Assembly: GCA_036346275.1 (NCBI GenBank)
Contig: CM070711.1
Span: forward strand, 51,833,435-51,897,434
Reading direction: 5' to 3'
Source: Otatea glauca
Lineage: Eukaryota; Streptophyta; Magnoliopsida; Poales; Poaceae
DNA: 64,000 bases
Part shown: one piece after another, positions 54,509-64,000 of the stretch
Position numbering within the stretch: position 1 is the first letter of the stretch
Layout of the letters: every line of letters begins with the position of its first letter
Program-made: the position numbers and the translations under genes
Notes under the pieces: model-generated
What the model saw: the letters and a program-made list of their open reading frames with translations, nothing else
Databases searched by the model: none
Told to the model about the DNA's origin: nothing

Positions 54509-55936
54509 CAGGGTTCACAATTTCGTTTCGCTCGCGAAAACCGCTAGCCACAGTGATGCGTTTTAAAAACCGCCGAAAATCGCGAAAAACCGAGCGGTTT
54601 GCAAATTTGAAAATTTTGAAATTTGGTCAAATGAAATCCGAAAACCGCGGTTTTTGATTTAAACCGCTTCGGTTTTTGAAAAACGAGCGGTTTTGGAGAA
54701 AACCGCCGAGGTTGGAAAATTGGGAAAAATCGAAAAAAATTGGGAAAAAATACAAAAAAAATATTGTCAAATTTGTAGAAATACAGGGAAGGTTAAAATT
54801 GAGTAAAAATGTAATAAATATATAAATAAGGTATGTGAAAACGTGAAAAAATTCCAAAATGATCTCTTCTAAATTTGGAAAAAATCGACAAGACCTTTGC
54901 TATATTTTAGTGAATTAGAAGTTGTAAGTTATGTATTTTGCAATAATATGTCAATAAGTAATCTTTTATTGCAATACTACAATCACACAAGTGCAAAAAT
55001 CGGCATTTACATAACTACAAAGCAAAATCATTCGCAATTTCACTACCATTTACTTATCAACACCATTTACATTATAATGCATTTAAATTGAAGTTGTGGA
55101 GTAGGTATAAGTATAGCTTCACACTCTTCCATTGTCGCAAAAATAACATGTTCGACCTACATGAACGGAACATCGAAAACCGATGACAGAAGGAAAAATG
55201 GTGAAAATATAAGAACAAATTGAAAAAATTGCAAAAAAAATTAAAAATGTAAAAAATCCCAATTAATCTATAAAACACCTAAGAGAAATGTTTATAATTT
55301 TTTAAATCATTTATTTCTTCTAAAAAATCTAAAACAGAAATTAATGAAAAGGAACAAATACACTGTCAGATTTTTATAAATAGTAAAATAATTTATTATA
55401 TTCTAAAATTTTAATGAAAATATAAATAGTTCTAAAGTATCATGTACTAAAATTTTCAGAAATATTAGACTTCATTTATTTCCCATATAAAATCAAAAGC
55501 AGAAGAGCATATCAATGATAATAGCACTTTCGAATTTTTAAAAATACACATATCGATCATCATCTCAAAATTTTACATAATCATTTTAATGACGTTATAA
55601 CATCACAAAAAAAGTTTAAGAAATATTAGACTTCATTTTGTGCCCCTAGAAAATAAAAAACTGAAGAGCATATATTGTGACAGTATCACTATCAGAATTT
55701 TTAAACAATGTACATATGTGATAATAATCTGAAAATTTTACAAAATCATTATGATTACCTCAGGAACGTACAGAAAAAATTTAAAAAATTTTTGACACTG
55801 TTTGCTAAATTTCTTCAAATTTTTGAAATTTACTGTTCATCTAGCCGATTTTCCGAGCGGTTTTAATTACCGAACCGGCTCGGTACGGGCGGTTTTCGCG
55901 AAAACCGAGCGGTTTTCGACGGTTTTTTGAACCCTG
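54509..55936. mobile_element. hAT-type element with perfect 8-bp TSD
   Basis: A 1,428-bp element with ends CAGGGTTCACAATTTCG and, inverted, CAGGGTTCAAAAAACCG. GGTATGGG flanks both sides (54501-54508 and 55937-55944). Subterminal zones are full of GAAAACCGAGCGGTTTT palindromes. The interior holds ~160-bp array units and no transposase. It is an inverted relative of 49520-50821. By inference it moved with a transposase from elsewhere. Confidence 0.88.
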
Positions 55937-56475
55937 GGTATGGGTATTTTGGGCAATACCGCAAAAATACTAACCTCTGACTTGGACTTAACGGGCGTTT
56001 GACTAACATCGGTGGTATTAGGGGTGGAAAAAAAACTCGAAACTCGCGAGTTTAACGAGTACTCGGAAACTCGGTTCGACTCGACTCGAACTCGTTCCTT
56101 AACGAGTCGAGTCGAGCTGGGTTTTGAACTCGTTAAGAAAACGAGTTAAACGAGTCGAGCTAACGAGCTATCGAGCGAGCTAACGAGTTGAACGAGCTCC
56201 AAATCAGAGGTACAGACTCTACTCTCCAATCTCTCTGGCGGCTGACGCGCTGAGCGGCTGAGCTCCTCCTCTCCTCGGCTTCTCCCTTGTCGCCGGCCTC
56301 TACTCTGAGCTCTTCCCCTCCTGGCTCCTGCCGTCCACCCGCCAGGCCTTGCCTTGCTCGCGCCGTCGCCTCCCCGTTGAGCTCCTACCCTCCGAGATCC
56401 ATCGGTCCACACACCGAGTGGCCTTCCAAGCCTCCAACGCCGGCCTACTGATTCAGTTCCCCTCTGACATCAAGC

Positions 56476-59093
56476 ATGCCAAATCAACCGAGGAGCATGG
56501 AGTCAAAGAACAAAGAAGTGAAGCTAAGTAGGACTTGTGGCTCCGGTTCACGCTCCACATCTTCAGCAGCTGCGAACCTTGGAAAGCCTCCGACAGCCGG
56601 TCCTTCAACGCATCCCACAGCTCCCTCATCTGCGCCCACATCGGTAAGCCCTGTAGTAAAACCAAGATAATCTTACATTTAAGGAAATGTGACAATCTTT
56701 GTAAGATTTGGCACTCGTTAGTCGACATTGTATCATGAAGATTTGGCGTCTAAGATTACTATTAGATTAATCTAGTAATCTGTAATAGTTGTGTTTAAGA
56801 AACTGTTGATGAGCTTGTTTAGATCTTTCATCATTGAATCTTTTGCTTTTGCTGACACAAGAAATGCGTATTTGCTCTTTTATGTTGTATGTGTAGGAAT
56901 ATGTATATGAGGAAGATGAGTATGATATGAATGATGTTATGTAAAGTGAACCTTCTCATGATGAGCAACATGTGATGTCTGATGGTGGTGAACACTCTGG
57001 CTCTAGGTCTCCCAATCGAAATAGAAGAGGCAAAAGGAAAACAAGCAACCAATTGTCTCCGAAGAGTGCAAAGAAATTGAGAGGAAAGCGTGCAGCCTGT
57101 TGGAAGCATTTCAAGGTGGTTCAAGCTGCGTCGAAGAGGGAGCCAGGGAAGACCGTTGAGAAGGCCAAGTGCGAGATATTGTGGTTCTTTGTTTGCTTAC
57201 ACTCAAGGGGTCAAACTTCAAGTTTGAATAGACATTTGCCAAAGTGTACACCCTACATGAACTTGAAGGGCGGCAGCTAGCTCAAGGTACACTCAACTAT
57301 AATCCCGACACGTCGAGTTCATCTCTTACAATTGTTCCTCTGAATATGATCATGAGGAAACCCGTAGGCTCATTGCTAAGATGATAATTGTTCATGAATA
57401 TCCTTTTGAATGGTAGAGCACACATGGTTTAATGTCTTGATGAGATATATGAATGCATCGTACAAGTTCATTGGTAGAAAGACTATCTGAAGTGAATGCA
57501 TAAAGGTTTATGAATCGAAAAGAACTCCTTAGGAAGAGTCTTAAGGCTGTTGAGAGTGTTAGTTTGACATGTGATTTATGGACATCAAACCAAAATCTTT
57601 GCTACATGGCTTTGGTGGTGCACTACATAGATCTGATTGGGTTATGCAATGCCGTGTTTTGAACTTCATTGAGTTAGATCCACCACACACAGGAACATCA
57701 TAGCTCAGCGGTGTTTGAATGTATAGTGAATGGAAAATAGAAGACAAGATTATAACAATCACTCTTGATAATCTTGCATCAAATGATGTTCTTTGCTAGG
57801 ATTTTATGTCCAAGTTCATTGCTAGGAAAACAATGAGCTTTATTCCTAATTACTTTCATGTTCATTGTTGTGCTCACATAGTCAATTTGGTAGTGAATGA
57901 TGGCATTCAACCATTGCAACCATTGATAGCCAAGCTCGGGAAACTGTGAAATATCTTAAGAAGTCACCATCTCGTATGTACAAGTTCTGGAAGTTTGTAA
58001 ATCCATGAATCAAAACTGGAGCGAGGTTGTGTCTAGATGTGTCCACAAGGTGGAGTTCAACATATAAAATGTTTGATACATGCATTCCCTATAGGCTGCT
58101 TTCACTGAGTATGGTGATGTTGATACAAATTACAAGTGGGAGCCTTCCCATCAAGATTGGACATTATATAGTAAAATTCAGCCAATCTTGACTGCATTTG
58201 CTGAGGTAACCAAGGTATTATCAGGATCTATATACCCCACTGCAAATATTTTCTATCCTTACATAGTGAATGTTAAGATTGCATTGGTAGCTGCATGTAA
58301 TTCTGGGGATGAGTATATGAACAAGATGGGACAAGCAATGTCAGACAAGTTTGATAAATATTGGGAGGAAAGGAACAATGTTATGGTTATTGCTACTATT
58401 CTTGATCCTAGGTTTAAGATGAGATTTGTTAATTCTTGTTTTAAAATGATTTTTAGTGAGAGCAAGGCCCTTATTGAGGAAAATGATGTCGGACATGAGT
58501 TGTATGATCTATATGGCATTTATGAGGTGAACATCGCCAAAACAAGGTTGCTAGTGGAAGGGTGAGTCATCTTGAGTTTGCAAACACGGACCTCGGTTGC
58601 CACAGTGCCAAGTGGGTTTCAATCCTTTCTGCGAGAGACGACTCTGAGCCATCTAAGTCGAATTGCTCATCTATTTAGATGAACCAAACCATCCTCCGAG
58701 GACTCAAAGTTTGTATTACTTGATTGGTGGAAGTTGAATGCTCATAGGTTTCCTGTTGTGTCAAAGATGGCAAAAAAATTCTTGACTATACCTGCTACCA
58801 GTGTCTCATCAGAGTCCACTTTCAGTACTGGAGGTAGAGTTCTTGATGATTATCGTAGTGCTCTGCGCCCATCAATGGTTGAGGCATTAGTATGTGCTTC
58901 TAGCTTCATCCGAGGATCCAAAAATGACAACAAACCTCCAATGATAATGGTATGGGTATCTTCTTTCAGTTTTTCATATAGCTTTGTTTAATATTGTGTA
59001 TAACTGAAGTACCATTTTCATTTGTAGGAAGATGACAACGAAGATGATGTTGAATTGGTACCATTTCCTGACAGCTTGGTGGAAAGCAGCTAG
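56476..59093 (+). pseudogene. BED-type hAT transposase pseudogene
   Basis: A first exon (from 56476, MPNQPRSMESKNKEVKLSRT) may end at GT near 56641 and rejoin near 56897 (EYVYEEDEYDMNDVM). A TAA at 56941 follows, then in register the BED finger (56972-57280) with CWKHFKVVQ, KAKCEI and SLNRHLPKCT. Its second Cys position reads KAKCEILW, so zinc binding is doubtful. Middle pieces with EETRRLIAKMIIVHEYPFEW and SVSLTCDLWTSNQNLCYMAL are broken by stops. 58188-58565 gives FYPYIVNVKIALVAACNSGD and MVIATILDPRFKMRFV. 58734-58949 is the dimerisation region SSESTFSTGGRVLDDYRSAL. A last exon (59028-59093) ends DDVELVPFPDSLVESS. No functional protein is possible. Confidence 0.88.
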
Positions 59094-59841
59094 TCTGCCA
59101 AGAGTGAGATGAATTCATTCTCATCAAAGTTTACTTTAAAAAAATGAGTGTGCTTGTGCATGTTTAACTATAGCTTCCCAAGGTTTCTTTGTGATTTCAC
59201 TAAGTCTTGTTAGAAGAAAACTTGAAAAAATCAGTGTATTGTGAGGCTATAGCAAGTATTATGTTTCGCCATATAAGTAAAAAAATATGTAGGCCCTTAT
59301 ATGTAGTAGTTAATTAAGCGCCTTTAGTCTTTCTTGATGAAGTGGTTACCATCAAGAACTAGCTAGAAGTGGTACTAACCACCTAGCGATAGTTGATCCA
59401 ATACTTGTTGCAAGCAAAAATATTATGGTCAAGTGATATTTGTCATCCTAAATACTGTGATCAACATGCATCCAAAAAAATGTTAGTGAGCTTCATGTAA
59501 TGTTCTCTTCATCCAAGTTGGCTACTAACACTTATGTAAATGTGATGTACTATTTCAGAAGACCCTGCAGTCCTGCACCAACAGCAACATGACGTCACCT
59601 TCTGCGCAGGATCTTCACAATTTCTTCCTAGTGCAAGACTTCATGGCACGATCTTCATGGGCGGCTGGAATTTTCATTCTTGTTATGCTTTAGACCTAAT
59701 GTTGTTTGCAATGTTTGTTACTTAACTTACTTCTAGTCTGATCGAAGTTCCAGTCTTGTACCCTCCAAACGCTCTGTTTGAGATATTTGGGCACCGAAGT
59801 TGAATGTTATGACTTATGACTTTCTACTTTCTAGTCACTTC

Positions 59842-61104
59842 AAGCATCTAGGCCCCAAAATTTTATTATGGTTTTGGTAATTAATGACATTACATGTTTT
59901 GGGCTAACTATCTATCTTGAGATAAGTGTTTGAGCAGTTAATCCTCTACATGACTTGAAAGGAAAGGAAAAAGGAGAAAGAGTCTTGAAGATTTTTAATC
60001 AAGGTTAAAGACCTCTCAGTAGGTTAGAATAGAGTGTTGAGTTATTTTTAAGAGGAATAGTGCCTAAGATCTTGGTTTAATCCTAAGTGTGAAATGGCTC
60101 AAAATCATACCTTGAAATCATGCTAGTTGCATTTAGAACAAAGTTTTAAATGTTACATTTTTACCTAAGTTTTAGCGGACTACTTGTCTTATGTTAAAAA
60201 TCGGTCTGCGTTGAACAAAAGTTTTGATTCACGCGGACCACTGGAAATAGTCGGCGCAAAAAAGCTCGTTCACGCCGGACCACTTGGAAGTAGTCCGCGC
60301 AAGGCTCGATTCACGCGGCGTGAATCGACCTTTGCTCGGACTACTTCCAAGTGGTCCGGCGTGAACGAGCTTTTGCGCCGGACTACTTCCAAGTGGTCCG
60401 ACGTGAACTGAAAAACTTCGGTTCAACGCAGGACCGATTTTTAACATAAGACAAGTAGTCCGGCGAAAACTTAGGTAAAAAACAGAACATTTAAAACTTT
60501 GTTCTAAATGCAACTAGCATGATTTCAAGGTATGATTTTGAGCCATTTCCACACTTAGGATTAAACCAAGATCTTAGGCACTATTCCTCTTAAAAATAAC
60601 TCAACACTCTATTCTAACCTCGAGAGGTCTTTAACCTTGATTAAAAATCTTCAAGACTCTTTCTCCTTTTTCCTTTCCTTTCAAGTCATGTAGAGGACTC
60701 TACTCTCAGTGCATTCAATTTCACTCTGTATGAGAGTTGTAGAAACATTCAATTCAAGTGTTGTATTAATTATTATATTGTGAGCTCAAAACACACTTGG
60801 AAATCATCAAGTCTGAAGCTCTGTTCTATTACTCTTGGAGAAGGTTTCTTCTTTTTGAGGCTTGGTGTAATTCAGCATACCAGTGATCCCTTCAAATTGT
60901 TGTGAAGAGACTTGGTATTTTGTGAAGGTTCACTCACCTTCCCTTCTGGGAAAAGAGTTCGACTTGACTTCTGAGTAAGAAAAATTGAGGAAGAGGCTTA
61001 GTTTTTCATCTCTATTTATCATATTGAAATTCTTGAAGTTAATTAGAAGAAAATTTTAAAATAGCCTATTCACCCCCCCTCTAGGCTCATCCTTGATCCT
61101 TCAT
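59842..61104. mobile_element. Insert within the hAT, LTR-like, carrying a large palindrome
   Basis: CACTTC lies at 59836-59841 and again at 61105-61110, as if the 1,263 bp between were inserted. The left end has TTTTATTATGGTTTTGGTAA and the right end ATAGCCTATTCACCCCCCCT, words common at the two ends of large plant copia LTRs, but TG..CA ends are absent. A solo LTR with altered ends or an unknown element are both possible. The left half holds the palindrome at 59942-60696. Confidence 0.5.
59942..60696. repeat. 755-bp near-perfect palindrome
   Basis: Left arm 59942-60318 and right arm 60320-60696 are reverse complements with few mismatches, with almost no loop: the centre is GATTCACGCGGCGTGAATC near 60310-60328. 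The outer blocks TCCTCTACATGACTTGAAAGG (left) and its inverse (right) mark the limits. The inner 250 bp also repeats GGACCACTTGGAAGTAGTCC units. A transcript would form a hairpin of about 375 bp. There is no coding function. Confidence 0.88.
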
Positions 61105-61359
61105 CACTTCTATCCATAATTGTCTGCAGTAATCCCATGTTCAGGTGTTTGAGGTATCCAATGTATGCTCTGTTGCTCATATTTATAACGAGCTTAACGA
61201 GCCAACTCGAGCCAACTCGAGTTTTTAACAAGTCGAGCCGAGTTGAGCTTTGAGCTCGTTAAGATAACGAGTCGAGTCGAGCTGACTCGTTATCTTAACG
61301 AGTTTAACGAGTCGAGTCGAGTCGAGTCGAGTTGGCTCGATATCCACCCTAGGTGGTAT

Positions 61360-61500
61360 GAAAGGGATCATTTTCACAAACCGAAAGTATACAGGGAACA
61401 TAGCGTATGTCGATAGCTAATCGGGAATTGGAGCGTTTGTCTGTGGTACGGAAGGATTTTTTTTCCATCGAGAAGGAATTTTCTCGTGAGAAAATGGGCA
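61360..61500. other. Short spacer between two hAT insertions
   Basis: Unassigned sequence following the larger hAT element's target duplication. No gene is seen. Confidence 0.35.
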
Positions 61501-61508
61501 GTTGGATT

Positions 61509-61910
61509 CAGGTTCTTAATATCGTCGATAATCGATCTTATCGAGCTAGTACGGTATAAAATATCGGTCGGTAAACCTGTTAAATTCAAAAATTCGAAAA
61601 AAATTATGTGACGTAAATATCGTGATAATTGGTGAATATTGCTCGATTATCGAGGTATATCAAGAGAAAATCGTTCACAAAATCGACGATTGAGAACACA
61701 AGTTCACAAAATCGCTCGGGTCAGTTATTGAGGAATATTGAGCCATTATCGGTAAAAATCAATTTTTTTTATTTTTATCAAAAAGTTTGATTTTGAAACC
61801 CTTCGATTCTCTACCGATTTTTCGACCAATTTTGGACCGATATTTTTTTCTTCTGATTTTCAAAAAATCTTGATATGGTCGATCATCGTGATATCGATAT
61901 TGTGAACCTG
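61509..61910. mobile_element. 402-bp hAT MITE with perfect 8-bp TSD
   Basis: Ends CAGGTTCTTAATATCGTCGA and, inverted, CAGGTTCACAATATCGATAT. GTTGGATT flanks both sides (61501-61508 and 61911-61918). The interior is built of TCGATAAT/ATTATCGA-type palindromes. It has no coding capacity. The CAGGTTC terminus resembles CAGGGTTC of the 54509 element, so the two may respond to related transposases, which is inference. Confidence 0.85.
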
Positions 61911-61918
61911 GTTGGATT

Positions 61919-62424
61919 TGGTGGTGGCTGAGGAAACTAAGCCCAACCTATTGCTGTAGGAAAAAAAAAGCACATCAAACTGGCAATTTGCGATTATGCA
62001 ATGTCGCATGTTCTGGATTTAAAAACAGTAGACAATTTTCTTTGCTAAGATCATGTACAACGGTATAGACGGCAGTTGTCTGTAATATGTCTCTACAAAT
62101 AGCACTAAAAATAAATCATACAATAGATCGTTTGTATAGTTGTTTATAATAATCTCTTATACAATTAACAGACTGCCTATACAATAGTACATAAAATATA
62201 AAGCCGTCTATAAGACCGTATGTTAAATAGTACACAACGTTTTTCTTTCTCCTCCTTCTATCTTCTCCACATCATCTGAAATTTTACATGATATAGTCTT
62301 ACAAATAGCTGACATGTATCATTATGCATACTCTAACTTTTCTACATCCTTCCCTTGCAGAAAAGAACTTTTCTACAGACTTATGAAGAGGAGTTTTCCT
62401 TGAATGTGAGGTGCAATCTATCTA
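61919..62424. other. AT-rich spacer
   Basis: Contains TGTACAACGGTATAGACGGC near 62052 and several TATACAAT words that hint at a decayed MITE, but no pair of ends could be fixed. No gene is seen. Confidence 0.35.
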
Positions 62425-63340
62425 TCATACATATATTATGTCGCCTGGGATTGCCGAGCGCTGAGCGACGCCACGTCATCGACGCATCGGCCTCCCGCGC
62501 CATTCCGTCCGCGCCGGTAGTTCCGTCCGCGCCGTTGCAGCTTCGTTCTCGCCGTGGCGTTTCCCTGCCCGTCCGCCGTTGCGATGGCTGGTAACGCCGC
62601 CTGGATTTGCGCCACGCGTGCCGTTCGCGCCTCCGAAATGTTCCGTCTCCTTTTTGCCTTCCTCTTCCGCAGGCCTCGATTGGAGATCCCGCAATCCGCC
62701 CAGCCTTCGTCTCGCTCGCTCCGCCTGCTCTCCTCCGGGAGCTCCGACGTTTCCCCACTGCTTTCCTCCGGGAGCTGCCGCACTACCCCGCGTTCGCTTC
62801 CGCCGCATCCCTCCACTTCCCTAGAGGGAGCCCCTCCGGCGCCTTCCCGCATCAGCTCCGCCGCGCCTGCCTACGCTTAGTTATACTACCTATCTTATAT
62901 CGCCTGAAATTGGAGGCACCGGAGCACTTCTCCGTACGTTGCGTCATCCACGCGGCCAATCGCGTCGTCCCGTGCGTCGTCGGGTCCGTTCCATTCGTAT
63001 CTCCTCTCCGTTCCGTCGTATGGTGTCCGCTGCGTGTGTCCTGGCCGTCCGTCAAGGCGATGGATCTTTGCTCGCGCCATGGATTCTCTCCGCGGGTGTT
63101 CTTCGCACGGCAGCGCGGTTCCGTTCCCTTTATGCGGCCTTCGGTGGGCTACCTCAAGCGGAGCTCCAGCCATTCGGTCGCTCTTCATCTCGGTCGTTCC
63201 GCCCCTTCTTTGGGAGCTCCGCCGCCTTCCCCTTCGTCTCCGCCGAGAGGGGAGGCCCCCTCCACCGCCTTTCGTCACGCTTCCCGCCCATCGACCCAGT
63301 TCTTCGTTGCCGTGGGATCTTCATCTTCGCTAAGAGGGGA
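62425..63340. repeat. GC-rich diverged tandem duplication upstream of the VTI1-like gene
   Basis: Two blocks of about 460-480 bp follow each other. Matching pairs are TATTATGTCGCCTGGGATTG (62435) with CTTATATCGCCTGAAATTGG (62893), CCGTCCGCCGTTGCGATGG (62569) with CCGTCCGTCAAGGCGATGG (63046), and TCCTCCGGGAGCTCCGACG (about 62732) with TTCTTTGGGAGCTCCGCCG (about 63209). The long open frame across both (62607-63734) runs through the true VTI1-like exons in a different reading frame and over an intron, so it is not a gene. The stretch may be a repeated promoter/5' UTR segment or two old insertions. Confidence 0.5.
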
Positions 63341-63448
63341 AGGCTGGGAGCCGCTCCCGCAGCCCGTGCATCTGGGAGAGGTCACCGAGGAGGGGCTCCG
63401 ACAGTACTCGCGCCGATTATCTGTTCGATTTGATTCGAGGGAGCAGCC

Positions 63449-64000
63449 ATGTGCGAACTGTTCGAGGGCTACGAGCGGCGGTACTGTAAGGTCTCCACCT
63501 CCCTCTCGCAAGTGCACCACCGCCTTTGCCCTCGATGGAGGTACCTGGCCGACCTCCTTTCGTAATCCAATATGCCTTTGTGATCCATCAGGGGGTTTCT
63601 CCCTGCCCTTTTTTTCCCTGCTGGTTTCGTCTAACGTGGTGAGATCTCTGCATGCAGAGAAGAAGAGCGAGAATTTGTTCGAGATCCAGTCCGCCGTGGA
63701 GGAAGCCGAATCGCTGTTAAACACCGCATCATAATTTTTTTTGGGGATTCCTTGCCTACATGGTTATATGGTTATGATGCCTCACATTCTGCTCTGTGGA
63801 CAATGATTAGAATTGGGGTGGTGATTTTGTGATGTGGAGGGTTTGGAGGCACCGATTTAATAGATGTTTGGGTTTATATCATAGTAATTTGTTTCGTTTG
63901 GGAGGCAGGGCGTGATTTGATGTTTTTGTGCGTGTGTGTTCACAGATTCGGAAAATGGACCTAGAGGCAAGGAGCTTGCGGTGAGCGTGAAGCCCGGTTT
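63449..64000 (+). pseudogene. VTI1: VTI1-like v-SNARE gene, 5' part, with frame lesions
   Basis: Exon 1 (63449-63540) encodes MCELFEGYERRYCKVSTSLS, then after an apparent 2-bp loss RKCTTAFALDG in another frame, ending at a GT donor. Exon 2 (63658-63716) after CATGCAG gives EKKSENLFEIQSAVEEAESL. The expected GT donor after it is missing (CTG then TTAAAC). Exon 3 (from 63946) after CACAG gives IRKMDLEARSL, then a frame break, then SVKPG at the window end. VTI1 proteins are Qb-SNAREs for Golgi, endosome and vacuole trafficking, and this order of segments is their N-terminal domain. The SNARE helix and membrane anchor would lie beyond the window. Three lesions suggest a pseudogene. Sequencing error cannot be excluded. 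Confidence 0.78.

Larger units (their letters stand above)
56019..61351 (+). mobile_element. hAT transposon with decayed transposase gene
   Basis: A 5,333-bp element with ends TAGGGGTGGAAAA and, inverted, TAGGGTGGATATCG. GGTGGTAT flanks both sides exactly (56011-56018 and 61352-61359). Both subterminal regions (56035-56195 and 61185-61345) are dense with AACGAGTCGAGTCGAGC and ACTCGTTAA words, likely transposase-binding repeats. It carries a BED/hAT transposase pseudogene (56476-59093) and a later insert near 59842-61104. Confidence 0.92.

Noticed and set aside
56146..56412. A minus-strand 88-codon frame
   Set aside because: It overlaps the hAT subterminal repeats and the transposase leader, and its composition is repetitive.
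60184..60513. Frames on both strands with similar Pro/Ser-rich peptides
   Set aside because: They are products of the palindrome arms, read in opposite directions.
62607..63734. A 375-codon plus-strand open frame
   Set aside because: It is GC-rich with low-complexity Ser/Pro/Arg content, crosses the intron of the VTI1-like gene and reads most of exon 1 in the wrong frame.

Overview
The window looks like nuclear DNA of a grass (Poaceae). The reasons are a single-exon plant-type UDP-glycosyltransferase, Tourist- and Stowaway-like MITEs, Ty1/copia and chromodomain Ty3/gypsy retrotransposons, Helitrons with a CTAG terminus, plant-type split-gene fragments, and AT-rich spacers beside very GC-rich exon-like islands. 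The genus cannot be told from the sequence. There are no bacterial features.

Only one gene appears intact: a UGT73-like glycosyltransferase at 1260-2729 on the minus strand. Two host-gene pieces are broken. One is a two-exon WD40 fragment resembling the splicing factor SMU1 (7419-7731), carried inside a hAT-type transposon. The other is the start of a VTI1-like v-SNARE gene (63449 to the window end), which carries frame lesions.

The rest is layered transposon sequence, and many boundaries can be fixed from target-site duplications (TSDs). From left to right: a foldback element (303-930); the UGT gene; a zone of degenerate ~160-bp repeats and tRNA-like heads holding a hAT element (3974-5832); the gene-carrying hAT (6414-8127); a zone of alternating inverted repeats (8560-10255); a Tourist-in-Tourist nest split by a probable solo LTR (10975-12345); a copia element on the minus strand (13326-20134); a Helitron (20299-20847); an internally deleted copia element on the minus strand (21201-25025); and a hAT remnant (25671-27144).

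Next comes a small hAT element (27746-41304) split by a 13-kb Tekay-like chromovirus (28155-41212), then a copia element on the plus strand (41412-47904) and a second Helitron with an internal tandem duplication (48123-49285). The right end holds a hAT pair in opposite orientations (49520-50821 and 54509-55936) with LTR remnants and a Stowaway MITE between them. It also holds a 5.3-kb hAT with a decayed BED/hAT transposase (56019-61351), which carries an insert with a 755-bp palindrome. A 402-bp hAT MITE (61509-61910) and a GC-rich duplicated stretch lead into the VTI1-like fragment.

I found no coherent new multi-gene system. The most unusual items are the gene-capturing hAT, the large palindrome, the group of hAT-type elements sharing internal ~160-bp arrays, and the copia element whose deletion joined integrase to the RNase H tail in frame.
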